64,000 nt of DNA from Larsenimonas suaedae. GTDB taxonomy: Bacteria > Pseudomonadota > Gammaproteobacteria > Pseudomonadales > Halomonadaceae. Under the pieces are notes generated by a model. The model was not told the DNA's origin and did not search any database. It saw only the letters and a program-made list of their open reading frames with translations. Positions 10,428 through 20,213 of the stretch are shown here, piece by piece. Where the stretch lies: positions 620,001 through 684,000 of the forward strand of contig NZ_JAMLJI010000001.1 of the NCBI RefSeq assembly GCF_023712105.1, read 5' to 3'. The first letter of the stretch is position 1; every line of letters starts with the position of its first letter. The translations under genes were made by a program, and so were the position numbers.

Positions 10428-11621
10428 TTACTGGGACTTACAGGAAAAAACGCGTTTGATGTATCCCAACCAGAGCAGCCCACCGATCACCGGTGCACAC
10501 ACGCCACCAAGCACCAGATACGCCGAGACCGGCACATGGGAAAAAAGCGCGGCAAGACCGGCCCCGCCACTCATTTGAAAGCATCCAAACAGGGCTGAGG
10601 CACTGCCGGCGCGGTCAGGGAATGCCTCGAGCGCCAGACTGACGGCAGAGCCGAGCGCAAGAGAAAACCCGGCTGTAAACACCGCAACCGGCGCCATGAA
10701 GCCAACCACGGATGCTCCCCAGAGTGCAAACGAGATAAAGAACATGAGGCCCGAGACCACAATCAGGCATGCTCCGCCAACAAAGGTGGGCACACGGCCC
10801 AGTCGCGCGATCAACCGCGTCGCCCCGAAGAAACTTACGACATTGATCAGGGCATTGGCCCCGAACACCAGCCCGAACTGCCACTGACTCAATCCCAGCG
10901 TGTCGACCAGCAGCACCGGTGAGGCCGTCACGTAAATAAGTACTGCTCCCATACCTATCGCGGCAAGCGTTGCAAAGAACATGAATCTCGCATTGGTGAG
11001 CATCGGCAGAAATCGATGGAGTTGATAAAGCGCGCCGAGCGAGCGCTTCGATGCAGGTAAGGTCTCAGGCAGAAAGCGAGCGCACATCACACAGGTCAAC
11101 AGCGCAAAAACCGCCATGAACAAAAAGGTGCTTCGCCAGCCGGCAAGGCTTGCAAGCACGCCACCAAGCGCCGGCGCAAGCGCTGGAATGATGCATAGCG
11201 AACCATTCAAGTAGCTGTAGATCTGTGCACCGCGCTGAGGTGTGAACGCATCTCTCACCGCCGAGAAGGCAACGACGGTTGCGACACAGGCCCCCATGCC
11301 CTGCAGAAAGCGCGCGGTATACATAAGCGAAAGCGTCGGAGAGAACGCCCCCAGCACCGCGCCGAGGGCGTATAAAAGGCAGCCGGCCAACGCCCAGCGC
11401 TTTCGCCCGTGACGGTCGGTCAAGGGCCCGACCAACAGTTGTCCGATGCCGACCGTGAACAAAAAAAGCGTGATGGTAAGCTGCAGTTCAGCGTTGTCGC
11501 CCTCGAAATCACTGCGCATCAATGGCATTGAGGGCAGATAGATATCCACGCCAAGCGGCGTGAGCATGACTAGAAGTACCAAAAGTACGGGCCAGAAACG
11601 CCCGCCGCTCGCCGATGACAT
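10428..11621 (-). CDS. Bcr/CflA-family MFS multidrug exporter
   Basis: Twelve-helix major facilitator protein of the drug/H+ antiporter Bcr/CflA group, likely exporting drugs or metabolites from the inner membrane. Signatures are LTPLGVDIYLPSMP in helix 1, LLVGPLTDRHGRKR in loop 2-3, RFLQGMGAC in helix 4 and PALAPALGGVL in helix 5. The start at 11621 has AAGGAT 8 bases upstream; the longer frame from 11645 would include that ribosome binding site. Length is 397 residues. Substrate unknown. Confidence 0.88.
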   Translation of the reverse strand: MSSASGGRFWPVLLVLLVMLTPLGVDIYLPSMPLMRSDFEGDNAELQLTITLFLFTVGIGQLLVGPLTDRHGRKRWALAGCLLYALGAVLGAFSPTLSLMYTARFLQGMGACVATVVAFSAVRDAFTPQRGAQIYSYLNGSLCIIPALAPALGGVLASLAGWRSTFLFMAVFALLTCVMCARFLPETLPASKRSLGALYQLHRFLPMLTNARFMFFATLAAIGMGAVLIYVTASPVLLVDTLGLSQWQFGLVFGANALINVVSFFGATRLIARLGRVPTFVGGACLIVVSGLMFFISFALWGASVVGFMAPVAVFTAGFSLALGSAVSLALEAFPDRAGSASALFGCFQMSGGAGLAALFSHVPVSAYLVLGGVCAPVIGGLLWLGYIKRVFSCKSQ

Positions 11622-11827
11622 ACGACTTATCCTTTTTTGAACCATGTTCTAAGTTAAAGAAAAACGCTAAAGAGAAAGGGCCGTTTGCTTGATCGAGTGG
11701 TGGTCATGTTTAAGCCGAGGTGATCTGGCGTCGCGCGTTTCAGACCTCTGCTAATATTAAAGGCTTGACCGGTACATATCCCGCAACCCCCTGATTGCCT
11801 TTTCCTCAGCATGGACACCAATACTGT

Positions 11828-12799
11828 ATGGGCAGTGACAATAACGCACCCTCGAATCAAGCAAGTGATGAACAACAACAAGCCAGCGCAGAGGCGCAGG
11901 CACGTGACGAGCAGGAAAAGGCCCTCGAAGACCAGAATGAAGGCAGCGAGGCGCTCGATACCAAGAACCTGCCCTCGCAGGCCGCTGCCGTCCATGAACG
12001 GCTTCGTATCGACGGCGAGAAGGAGCTTGAGCGAGACACCTTTGCACTGATGTGGTCAGCCATCGCCGCCGGCATTTCCATGAGCGCATCGATGATGGCC
12101 AAGGGTGTTTTGCACACGCATCTGCCGCCGGATTCAGGCGTCAGTTTTCTGATCGAGAATCTGGGCTATACCCTTGGCTTCATCATCGTGATTCTGGCTC
12201 GCCAGCAGCTTTTCACCGAAAACACGGTCACGGCGGTTCTGCCGGCCATGAGCCACCCGAACCTTAGAAATCTGATCTGCCTATTGCGGTTATGGGGCGT
12301 GGTGCTTCTTGGCAACATTGTCGGTGCAGGGCTTGCCGCATTCACCTTCCTGCATTTGCCCATGTTTACCCCCGAGGTGTCGAAATCCTTTGTCACTATT
12401 GGCGAGCATGTCATGGAGAACTCGGCGTTCGAGATGTTCGCCAAGGGCATCGTGGCCGGCTGGCTGATAGCGACCCTTGTTTGGGTCATGCCGTCTGTCG
12501 AGCAGGCCAAGGTCTGGATCATTTTGATCGTGACCTATTTCGTGGCGATCGGCGAGTTTACCCACATCATTGTGGGCTCGAGCGAAGTGCTCTACCTCGT
12601 GTTCGACGGCAAGGCCACTTGGGGCGATTTCCTGTTCCATTTCGGATTGCCGACACTTGCCGGCAACATCATGGGCGGCACATTCATCTTTGCGCTGATA
12701 AGCCACGCCCAGATTCGAAACGACATGGATGTACAGCGCCAGGGCAAGCGCGGTGCCTGGCTCTACAAACAGCGCGTCAACGGCAAGCGCAGCAAATGA
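11828..12799 (+). CDS. Formate/nitrite transporter family protein (YfdC-like)
   Basis: FNT-family inner-membrane channel with about six membrane helices after an acidic, Gln/Glu-rich cytoplasmic N-terminus of about 75 residues, as in E. coli YfdC. Conserved FNT features include the Met/Ser-rich first helix SAIAAGISMSASM and GLPTLAGNIMGG in the last helices. The start is taken as the ATG at 11828 (323 residues); the frame opens earlier only through a TTG at 11795, and neither has a strong ribosome binding site. Substrate is not predictable. It converges on the small gene at 12884 and shares a terminator with it. Confidence 0.82.
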   Translation: MGSDNNAPSNQASDEQQQASAEAQARDEQEKALEDQNEGSEALDTKNLPSQAAAVHERLRIDGEKELERDTFALMWSAIAAGISMSASMMAKGVLHTHLPPDSGVSFLIENLGYTLGFIIVILARQQLFTENTVTAVLPAMSHPNLRNLICLLRLWGVVLLGNIVGAGLAAFTFLHLPMFTPEVSKSFVTIGEHVMENSAFEMFAKGIVAGWLIATLVWVMPSVEQAKVWIILIVTYFVAIGEFTHIIVGSSEVLYLVFDGKATWGDFLFHFGLPTLAGNIMGGTFIFALISHAQIRNDMDVQRQGKRGAWLYKQRVNGKRSK

Positions 12800-12831
12800 T
12801 CGCAGCAAATGATACTGGTGTCCTGCCATAC

Positions 12832-12859
12832 AAAAGGGCCGGTGTATGCCGGCCCTTTT
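12832..12859. terminator. Bidirectional intrinsic terminator
   Basis: An 11-base perfect stem (12832-12842 with 12849-12859) around the loop TGTATG, with A4 and T4 tracts at its ends. It lies between the convergent FNT gene and the 81-residue minus-strand gene. Confidence 0.85.
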
Positions 12860-12883
12860 CGTGATCGGTTTCGACCGAAAACG

Positions 12884-13129
12884 TCAGTGCACGGTTGAGG
12901 ACGGAAGTTCTTCGTCGTCAGAAGGCTCACCGTTTTCCCAGAGCTTCGAGCGCGTCAGCGCATGGTCGATCATTTCTCGGGCGATTTCGAACCGGCTGTC
13001 GCGCAGCATGTCGATGGCATCGTCTGAAAACCGGATGCTCACCAGTGCTTCATCCTCGCTGTCGGATGGGCGAAGCACCACTTCACCATTCGAGAGCTCG
13101 ACGATTTCAAGTATGGCTGTGTCAGACAC
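12884..13129 (-). CDS. Small conserved hypothetical protein
   Basis: Acidic 81-residue protein of unknown function with no membrane segment. Its N-terminus (SDTAILEIVELSNGEVVLR) resembles the small protein that lies near topA in Pseudomonas, as I recall that locus. The start is GTG at 13129 with GAGGTG a few bases upstream. A strong terminator (13183-13213) separates it from the topA unit, so it probably has its own promoter in the short gap at 13130-13182. Confidence 0.75.
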   Translation of the reverse strand: MSDTAILEIVELSNGEVVLRPSDSEDEALVSIRFSDDAIDMLRDSRFEIAREMIDHALTRSKLWENGEPSDDEELPSSTVH

Positions 13130-13182
13130 GGGTCACCTCATCTGTCAGGCCAACAGGTCAGCTAGGAACCGCCAGCCATGAA

Positions 13183-13213
13183 TAAAAAACGACCATGGTT
13201 AAGACCATGGTCG
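13183..13213 (-). terminator. Terminator of the topA-DUF6586 unit
   Basis: A 10-base perfect stem (13190-13199 with 13204-13213) around a 4-base loop is followed, on the minus strand, by a T6 tract (13189-13184). It lies just downstream of the DUF6586 gene. Confidence 0.9.
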
Positions 13214-13251
13214 CCAAATAGCGTCAGTTTACCACCGAAGCGCGCGAAGCG

Positions 13252-13716
13252 TCACCACTCCTCGTTGGTCGAGCGCAGGGCGCCGGCCAGCGTCTTCAGG
13301 GCATCTGCAGCCTCATCCAGCGTATCGCGCTGCGTGCGTCGCGATGTCGCGATCATCGATGCGGTTGATGACACCGCGACGGGCCCGCTCGGGCGACCAT
13401 CGATCGCATCGAGGCAACTCATGAACCGGGAAAGCCAGCTGTCACCGTCAGTGAGCAGCGACTTGATCTGTGAGAGCTCGGCCTGGGCGATGTCTTCGCC
13501 GGCAAGCTGTTCACGCCAGTGAGCGACGTCCCAGGCGCGTGTATCGTCGAGTTCTCTCAAAAGCGAGACAAGCCCGCGCTCGAGCATCAACGCGGCCGCC
13601 CGTTCGAATGCGACCTGCTGCGCGCGGTGTTCGATGTCATCCTGGCCTTGAGGCGTCTGTGCCAGAAGCAGCCCGGCGTGATAAAGCCATTGATTGGTTT
13701 CGCCGCGCTGACTCAT
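13252..13716 (-). CDS. DUF6586-like hypothetical protein
   Basis: A soluble, mostly helical protein of 154 residues, function unknown. The N-terminus ([12 protein letters not shown]) and the position directly after topA match the DUF6586 gene that follows topA in Pseudomonas. Its ATG overlaps the topA stop by ATGA, so it is co-translated with topoisomerase I, but nothing in the sequence links it to DNA topology. Confidence 0.78.
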   Translation of the reverse strand: MSQRGETNQWLYHAGLLLAQTPQGQDDIEHRAQQVAFERAAALMLERGLVSLLRELDDTRAWDVAHWREQLAGEDIAQAELSQIKSLLTDGDSWLSRFMSCLDAIDGRPSGPVAVSSTASMIATSRRTQRDTLDEAADALKTLAGALRSTNEEW

Positions 13717-16367
13717 TCACCCTCTCCCTTGGCCGGTTTCTTGCGCTTGTCCTCCACCTGCCAGCGGCCATCGTCATAGGTGGCCTTCCAGCCGGATGCC
13801 TTGCCGTTTTCATTATCGGTCATGACGTACTGCGACTTGGTCTTGCGCGAGAACCGGATCTGCGCGTCGCGACCGTCCGGGTCCTGACTCGGCGCCCCCA
13901 AAAGGAAATGGTACTTTTCCGGCAGCTCGTCCTTGTGCGCCTTCAGCTCACTGACCAACGGCGGACGCGTTTCGCGATTTTTCGGAAATTGACTGGCGGC
14001 CAGGAACAGGCCACTGGCGCCGTCACGAAGCACATAGTGGTCATCGACCTTTTGACAGGCAAGCTCCGGCATGTCGATGGGGTCCATCTTGGGCGGCGCA
14101 GGCTCGCCGCTTTTCAAAAGCTTGCGGGTGTTCTTGCACGCCTCGTTGGTGCAGCCGAAGTACTTGCCGAACCGGCCCGACTTCAACTGCATGTCAGCCC
14201 CGCACTTGTCGCACTCAATGGTCGGGCCTTCGTAGCCCTTGATGCGGAACTTGCCGTGTTCGATTTCATAGCCGCTGCAGTCCGGGCTGTTGCCACAGAC
14301 ATGAAGCCTTCGATGCTCATCGATCAAGTAGCTGTCCATGGCGGTGCCACAGGTCGGACAACGACGCTTGGCACGCAGCGCATCGGTTTCAGCGTCTTCA
14401 TCGGCGTCGGCCGCCACCGCCTCTTCGCCCGGCAGCAGGTCGATGGTCTGCTTGCAGCGCTCCTTGGGCGGCAGACTGTAGCCTGAACAGCCCAGAAACA
14501 CGCCGGTCGAGGCCGTGCGAATCTGCATGTGACGGCCGCAGTTGGGACAGTCGATGTCGGTCTCCACCGGCGTATTGGGCCGCATGCCCTCTTCACTTTC
14601 GGCATGCGCAAGCTTTTGGCTGAAATCACCGTAGAATGCGTCCAACAGCGCCTTCCAGTCACGCTTGCCATCGGCGACATCGTCAAGCTCGCCTTCCATT
14701 TCGGCGGTAAACCCGTAGTCGAGCAAGTTCTTGAACGACTCGGTCAACCGGTCGGTCACGATCTCGCCGAGCTTTTCGGCGTAGAACCGACGGTTTTCAA
14801 GGCGGACGTAGCCACGCTCCTGAATGGTCGAGATGATGGCCGCATAGGTGGACGGGCGACCGATGCCGCGCTTTTCAAGCTCCTTGACCAGGCTTGCCTC
14901 GGTATAGCGCGCGACCGGCTTGGTAAAATGCTGCTGGGGATCGAGCTTTTTGAGCGTGAGAGTCTCACCCTCCTTGAGATCCGGCAGTTCCTGGTCGTCC
15001 TGTTTGCCACCGGGGCGCTGAACACGGGTATAACCATCGAACACCAGAACCCGGCCTTTCGCCCGCAGCTCATAGCCGTCGGTCTCGATCGTGAGCGTGG
15101 TGGACTTGTAGCTGGCCGGCACCATCTGGCACGCAACGAACTGGCGCCAGATCAGCTCGTAAAGCCGCTCCGCGTCACGCTCCATCCCTGCCAGATCGCT
15201 TGCGGTACGGCTCACATCACTCGGTCGAATCGCCTCGTGCGCCTCCTGAGCCCCTTCCTTGCTGGAATAGAGGATCGGTGACTCGGGCAGGTATGCCTCA
15301 CCGTACTGCTCGGTAATGTGCGCTCTCGCCATCTCGACGGCGTCTTTCGACAAATTGGTCGAGTCGGTACGCATATAGGTGATGTAGCCGGCTTCATACA
15401 AGCGCTGCGCGAGCGTCATGGTTTTCTTGACCGAAAACCCGAGCCGACCACTGGCCGCCTGCTGAAGCGTCGACGTGATGTAGGGCGCGCCCGGCTTGCT
15501 GCTGGTCGGCTTGTCCTCGCGGGCACGAATCGCATAGCTTGCGCCGCGCAACGCCTTCAAGTGCGCGTCGGTTTCTGCCTCAGAGGTGGGCCGGAACGCC
15601 TTGCCCTGATGCCGAGCGACCTCGAAACGAAGCTGATGGTTGCCGCTGCTTTCCAGATCCGCGTGCAGGTCCCAGAACTCTTCCGGTACGAACGCACGAA
15701 TTTCTCGCTCACGATCAACGATCAGACGTACCGCGACCGACTGCACTCGCCCTGCCGACAGCCCTCGGGCCACCTTGCCCCACAAAAGCGGCGACACCAT
15801 GAAGCCGACCACGCGATCCAGAAAACGTCGCGCCTGCTGGGCACTGACGCGGTCCGTATTGAGTTCGCTTGGGGTCTTGAACGCGTTTTGAATCGCGTTT
15901 TTGGTGATCTCGTTGAACACCACCCGGCGATAGCGGGACTCATCGCCACCGATCACCTCCTTGAGATGCCAGGCAATCGCTTCCCCTTCGCGGTCAAGGT
16001 CGGTCGCGAGATAGACCGCATCAGCGGTTTCGGCCAGGCGCTTCAGCTCATCGACCACCTTTTCCTTACCGGGCAGCACCTCGTAGCGTGCGTCCCAGTT
16101 GTTGTCGGGGTCGATGCCCATGCGACGAATCAGCTGCTGACGTGCTTTTTGCTGCTTGTAGACGGCCTTTTCATCCGGCGACATCTTGCGGGTAGCTGCC
16201 GCCTGTTTGGCGCGGTCGCTCGGGTCGGTCGCCGATTTGGCGGAGCCGCTGGTCGGCAGGTCACGAATGTGACCGACGCTCGACTTCACCACATAGTCGT
16301 TGCCGAGGTATTTGTTGATTGTCTTGGCCTTTGCGGGCGACTCGACAATCACCAGTGACTTACCCAT
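13713..16367 (-). CDS. topA: DNA topoisomerase I
   Basis: Type IA topoisomerase that relaxes negative supercoils. The N-terminal Toprim domain has [12 protein letters not shown] and [10 protein letters not shown] with its acidic triad; [11 protein letters not shown] is conserved; the catalytic tyrosine is in YMRTDSTN at residue 331. Three C-terminal four-cysteine zinc ribbons follow, beginning [16 protein letters not shown] and CDKCGADM, then basic C-terminal repeats. Length is 884 residues, usual for the family. The start has a GGAAAG-like site upstream. It reads into the DUF6586 gene. pykA lies divergently across a 364-base gap. Confidence 0.97.
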   Translation of the reverse strand: MGKSLVIVESPAKAKTINKYLGNDYVVKSSVGHIRDLPTSGSAKSATDPSDRAKQAAATRKMSPDEKAVYKQQKARQQLIRRMGIDPDNNWDARYEVLPGKEKVVDELKRLAETADAVYLATDLDREGEAIAWHLKEVIGGDESRYRRVVFNEITKNAIQNAFKTPSELNTDRVSAQQARRFLDRVVGFMVSPLLWGKVARGLSAGRVQSVAVRLIVDREREIRAFVPEEFWDLHADLESSGNHQLRFEVARHQGKAFRPTSEAETDAHLKALRGASYAIRAREDKPTSSKPGAPYITSTLQQAASGRLGFSVKKTMTLAQRLYEAGYITYMRTDSTNLSKDAVEMARAHITEQYGEAYLPESPILYSSKEGAQEAHEAIRPSDVSRTASDLAGMERDAERLYELIWRQFVACQMVPASYKSTTLTIETDGYELRAKGRVLVFDGYTRVQRPGGKQDDQELPDLKEGETLTLKKLDPQQHFTKPVARYTEASLVKELEKRGIGRPSTYAAIISTIQERGYVRLENRRFYAEKLGEIVTDRLTESFKNLLDYGFTAEMEGELDDVADGKRDWKALLDAFYGDFSQKLAHAESEEGMRPNTPVETDIDCPNCGRHMQIRTASTGVFLGCSGYSLPPKERCKQTIDLLPGEEAVAADADEDAETDALRAKRRCPTCGTAMDSYLIDEHRRLHVCGNSPDCSGYEIEHGKFRIKGYEGPTIECDKCGADMQLKSGRFGKYFGCTNEACKNTRKLLKSGEPAPPKMDPIDMPELACQKVDDHYVLRDGASGLFLAASQFPKNRETRPPLVSELKAHKDELPEKYHFLLGAPSQDPDGRDAQIRFSRKTKSQYVMTDNENGKASGWKATYDDGRWQVEDKRKKPAKGEGE

Positions 16368-16731
16368 AGCTTTCCATCTCCCGCGTCAGCAGCTCAGGAG
16401 CAAGCAAGGCATGGCCTGCTGCTGCATGTTCAAAAATGCGCCTACACTACCTGAGCGCCATGGCAAGCGCCAGTCGAAGCAAGGCGGGTCTATATAAGGA
16501 CAGTCTTTGACAGATAAGGACGGTCTTTGACAGAGGCGTCACTGCATTGGAATATTCAGCGGCGAGTTTGATGCATCTAGTGTTAAAGTAATAACGCAAA
16601 ACCAATCGCCTTTGCCAATCCGTAGAGAATGCCAAGGGTGAAATGAACCGTGATATCGCGAAGCACTCGCTTCGCGCGTGGCCAAATGCAGTTTTTTCTG
16701 CATGCATTTACCGCCCAAGGAGACAAACCTC
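16368..16731. other. Divergent intergenic region topA/pykA
   Basis: 364 bases with no gene. It holds a 20-bp tandem duplication (16494-16533); the second copy contains TTGACA at 16527-16532, and AATATT sits 18 bases downstream, which could be a pykA promoter. On the other strand TATATA (16495-16490) could serve topA. A second possible plus-strand -10 (TAATAA) lies near 16590. None of these is certain. Confidence 0.5.
16494..16533 (+). repeat. 20-bp tandem direct repeat, two copies
   Basis: Two adjoining 20-base units (16494-16513 and 16514-16533) differ at one base (A16502 versus G16522). Each carries a TTTGACAG, so the duplication also doubles a -35-like hexamer in the topA/pykA promoter region. 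Confidence 0.9.
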
Positions 16732-18201
16732 ATGCCGTATGCGTTGCACGACCCTATTCGTCGTACCAAGATCGTGTCCACTCTGGGGCCTGCAAGTGAC
16801 AAGCCCGGTGTGCTTGATGACATGGTCAAGGCCGGGGTCGACGTCGTTCGTCTCAACTTTTCCCATGGCAGCCCCGACGACCACCGTCGTCGCGTCGAAG
16901 CCGTCCGCGAGGCCGCCAGCCGCTTTCAGCGCAACGTCGCAATTCTTGGTGACCTTCAGGGGCCAAAAATCCGTATTGCCCGTTTCAAGGATGGCCCGAT
17001 CACCCTCGAGGAAGACGCGCATTTCGTCATCGACGTCTCGCTCGAGCGCGACGCGGGCGACCAGAATGAAGTCGGCTGCGATTACAAGGAACTTGCCGAC
17101 GACGTCAAGACTGGCGACATCCTGATGCTCGACGATGGCCGGGTCGAACTCGAAGTCGTCTCGGTGAATGCACCGCGTATCGAATGCCGAGTCAAGGTCG
17201 GCGGCAAGCTGTCCAACAACAAGGGCATCAACAAGCAGGGTGGCGGCCTGTCTGCTGCGGCGTTGACCGATAAAGACAAGACCGACATGAAAACGGCCAT
17301 CGAGCTTGAAGTCGACTACCTGGCCGTCTCTTTCCCCCGCTCGGGCGAAGACATGAAGCTTGCCCGCCAGCTGCTGGGCGAAGAAGGTCGGGATATCGCG
17401 CTGGTTGCCAAGGTCGAGCGCGCCGAAGCGGTCGAAGACGAAGCGACCCTTGACGGCATCATCCTGGCGTCCGACGCGGTCATGGTCGCGCGTGGTGATC
17501 TGGGCGTTGAAATCGGCGATGCACAGCTGATCGGCGTTCAAAAGCGCATGATCGCCCGCGCCCGCCAGCTTAACCGCGCGGTCATCACGGCCACCCAGAT
17601 GATGGAATCGATGATCGAGTCACCGCTGCCGACACGTGCCGAGGTCTTTGACGTGGCCAACGCCGTCCTCGATGGCACCGACGCGGTCATGCTCTCCGCC
17701 GAAACCGCTGCCGGCAACTACCCGGTCGAAACGATCGAGGCCATGAATCGGCTGTGCCTGGGCGCCGAGCGCGAACGCGCCGCGCAGGAATCCAAACACC
17801 GCATGAATGAAGGCTTCACCCGTATCGATGAGACCGTGGCGCTGTCTGCCATGTACGCCGCCAACCACTTGAAGGGCGTAGCTGCCATCGCCTGCATGAC
17901 CGAGACCGGCTACACCCCGCTGCTCGCCTCACGCATTCGCTCAGGCCTGCCGATCGTCGCCCTCTCGGGCCATCCGCGCACCCTGCGCCGCATGGCGCTG
18001 TTTCGTGGCGTAACCTCCATTCTGTTCGATACCGATGACATGCCGAACGGCGAGGTAAACCAGCGCGCCGTATCCGAGCTCAAGCATCGCGGTATCGCCT
18101 CCGACGGCGATTACGTCATCCTGACGCGAGGCGACCACGTCAACGCGCAGGGCGGCACAAACTCGATGAAAATCGTACAGGTTGGAAGCCACATCGGCTG
18201 A
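16732..18201 (+). CDS. pykA: Pyruvate kinase (PykA type)
   Basis: Converts phosphoenolpyruvate and ADP to pyruvate and ATP. The 489-residue protein shows [33 protein letters not shown], the Lys/Glu active-site run [11 protein letters not shown] and [10 protein letters not shown], and the Mg/K region [10 protein letters not shown]. Sequence features are closer to E. coli PykA than PykF. The start at 16732 has AAGGAGA 8-10 bases upstream; the longer frame from 16678 reads through it. It is followed by a terminator and then by convergent pyruvate carboxylase genes, so enzymes making and using pyruvate are adjacent. Confidence 0.96.
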   Translation: MPYALHDPIRRTKIVSTLGPASDKPGVLDDMVKAGVDVVRLNFSHGSPDDHRRRVEAVREAASRFQRNVAILGDLQGPKIRIARFKDGPITLEEDAHFVIDVSLERDAGDQNEVGCDYKELADDVKTGDILMLDDGRVELEVVSVNAPRIECRVKVGGKLSNNKGINKQGGGLSAAALTDKDKTDMKTAIELEVDYLAVSFPRSGEDMKLARQLLGEEGRDIALVAKVERAEAVEDEATLDGIILASDAVMVARGDLGVEIGDAQLIGVQKRMIARARQLNRAVITATQMMESMIESPLPTRAEVFDVANAVLDGTDAVMLSAETAAGNYPVETIEAMNRLCLGAERERAAQESKHRMNEGFTRIDETVALSAMYAANHLKGVAAIACMTETGYTPLLASRIRSGLPIVALSGHPRTLRRMALFRGVTSILFDTDDMPNGEVNQRAVSELKHRGIASDGDYVILTRGDHVNAQGGTNSMKIVQVGSHIG

Positions 18202-18268
18202 TGGTTCAGGCGCCTCGAGGGCGCCCGTACCTTGAGCAGAGCGTTCGACCTGAACGTTTGAGATGAAT

Positions 18269-18299
18269 AAAAGCGGCGCCTTCAGGGCGCCGCTTTTAT
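18269..18299. terminator. Bidirectional terminator between pykA and pycB
   Basis: A 12-base perfect stem (18269-18280 with 18286-18297) with AAAA and TTTT ends and a 5-base loop, placed between convergent genes. Confidence 0.92.
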
Positions 18300-18370
18300 T
18301 TGCTGCTATCTGCTGCTGGTGCATCGATGGGCCGGCCTTCAGGCCCATCATGCGCATCACCCAATGCAGC

Positions 18371-20167
18371 TCACTCTATTTCGATCAGAACCTCGCCCGG
18401 CGTCACGCGATCGCCCTTGGCCACATGGATCGCCCGAACCGTACCGCTGACGCGGGCCTGGATTTCGGTCTCCATTTTCATCGCCTCGGTGATCAGCACC
18501 GCCTGACCTTCCTTGACCTCATCGCCTTCACTGACCAGCACGTCAACAATGTTGCCCGGCATGGACGTCGTCACATGCCCTGCCGCACTTGCCCTGGCGC
18601 GCCCGGAATCCGTCGTGCCGCCGACAAACGTGTCCTTGGCATCAAACACGACTTCTTCGGGCATGCCATCGAGTGTCAGATACACGCGGCGCTTGCTGCC
18701 TTGTGCGCCGCCGACACCGGTAATCTGAACTTCATAGGATTCGCCGTGAACGTCAATGACGAACTCGGTCGGCACCCCTTCGCTGACAGGGCGACTGCTG
18801 CCTTCGGCCTCGGGAATGGCTTCGGGGGTCAACGTACCGTCTTCACGCTCACGCAGGAAGGTTTCGGCCATGTCGGGGAACATGGCGTAGGTCAGCACGT
18901 CCTCTTCGCTTTTCGCGAGATCGCCGATGGTGGACGTCAGCCGCTCCATCTCCGGAGACAGTTGATCGGCCGGCCGGCCCTCTTCGACATCGGCATTGCC
19001 GATTGCCTGCTTCAAGAGCGCCTGATCGACACCCGCCGGTGACTTGCCGTAGCCGCCCTGCAGGTAGCGCTTCACTTCGTTGGTGATGGTCTTGTAACGC
19101 TCACCGCTCAGCACGTTCATCACCGCCTGTGTACCGACGATCTGAGACGTCGGTGTGACCAGCGGCGGATACCCCAGATCTTGACGGACCTTGGGAATCT
19201 CATCGAACACCTCACGAATGCGTGACAGTGCGTTCTGCTCTTTCATCTGGCTTGCCAGGTTCGACATCATGCCGCCGGGCACCTGATTGATCTGAACCGA
19301 GATGTCCTCGCGGGTGAATTCGCTTTCAAAGCCCGCGTATTTCTTGCGCACTTCGCGGAAGTAATCGCCCACGTCCTTGAGCGCTTCAAGATCAAGGCCG
19401 GTATCGAATTCGGTTCCTTTAAGCGCGGCAACCAAAGACTCCGTTGCCGGATGGCTTGTCCCACCGCCAAAGGCCGAGATACAGGTATCGACGTGGCGAC
19501 AGCCTGCCTCGATGGCCTTGAGCTGACACTGGGCCGCAAGCCCGGCGGTCGCATGGGAGTGCAGATGAATGGGCACGTCGACGGCATTGACCAGCGCCTC
19601 GACCAGGTCCTTGGTGGCGTAGGGTGTCAAAAGCCCGGCCATGTCCTTGATCGCGATGGAATCGGCGCCCATATCGACCAGCCGATGCGCCTGCTCGACG
19701 TAGAGGTCCAGCGTATGCACCGGGCTCACTGTATAGCAGATCGTCCCTTGTGCATGCTTGCCGGCTGACTTGACCGCCTTCATGGCCGTTTCAAGGTTGC
19801 GCAGGTCATTCAAGGCATCGAACACGCGGAAGATGTCGATGCCGTTCTCCGCCGCCCGGTGGACGAACGCCGTGACGACATCGTCGGCGTAATGGCGATA
19901 GCCCAGCAGGTTCTGGCCGCGCAGCAGCATCTGAAGCGGCGTGTTCGGCAGCGCTTCCTTAAGGCTCTTGAGCCGCACCCAGGGATCTTCTTTCAGGAAA
20001 CGAACACACGCGTCAAAGGTCGCGCCTCCCCAGACTTCGAGGGAGTGGTAGCCGATCTTGTCGAGGCTGTCGCAGATCGGCAGCATGTCGTCGGTGCGCA
20101 TGCGGGTGGCAATCAGGGACTGGTGGCCATCACGTAACACGACGTCGGTCAGATGAACTGAACTCAT
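18371..20167 (-). CDS. pycB: Pyruvate carboxylase subunit B (OadA-type carboxyltransferase with biotin carrier)
   Basis: Carboxyltransferase and biotinyl subunit of two-subunit pyruvate carboxylase, making oxaloacetate. The N-terminal TIM barrel has VVLRDGHQSLIATRM and FRVFDALND; SHATAG and the metal-binding HLHSH follow; the biotin lysine is in EAMKMETE at residue 564 of 598. AGGAG precedes the start. The domain order also fits OadA of oxaloacetate decarboxylase, but no OadB or OadG gene is nearby and the pycA/LysR context matches Pseudomonas pyruvate carboxylase. Biotin comes from the bio operon at the window start and needs a ligase not seen here. Confidence 0.93.
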   Translation of the reverse strand: MSSVHLTDVVLRDGHQSLIATRMRTDDMLPICDSLDKIGYHSLEVWGGATFDACVRFLKEDPWVRLKSLKEALPNTPLQMLLRGQNLLGYRHYADDVVTAFVHRAAENGIDIFRVFDALNDLRNLETAMKAVKSAGKHAQGTICYTVSPVHTLDLYVEQAHRLVDMGADSIAIKDMAGLLTPYATKDLVEALVNAVDVPIHLHSHATAGLAAQCQLKAIEAGCRHVDTCISAFGGGTSHPATESLVAALKGTEFDTGLDLEALKDVGDYFREVRKKYAGFESEFTREDISVQINQVPGGMMSNLASQMKEQNALSRIREVFDEIPKVRQDLGYPPLVTPTSQIVGTQAVMNVLSGERYKTITNEVKRYLQGGYGKSPAGVDQALLKQAIGNADVEEGRPADQLSPEMERLTSTIGDLAKSEEDVLTYAMFPDMAETFLREREDGTLTPEAIPEAEGSSRPVSEGVPTEFVIDVHGESYEVQITGVGGAQGSKRRVYLTLDGMPEEVVFDAKDTFVGGTTDSGRARASAAGHVTTSMPGNIVDVLVSEGDEVKEGQAVLITEAMKMETEIQARVSGTVRAIHVAKGDRVTPGEVLIEIE

Positions 20168-20213
20168 GGGTACTCCTAACTCATTGTTTCTTTTATCGGG
20201 TCACAGGTACGGT

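Noticed and set aside
15318-16358. 346-residue plus-strand frame opposite topA
   Set aside because: Shadow of topA; no ribosome binding site and no recognisable domain.
18371-20167. Oxaloacetate decarboxylase alpha subunit
   Set aside because: The domain order fits, but no beta or gamma subunit is nearby and pycA is adjacent.
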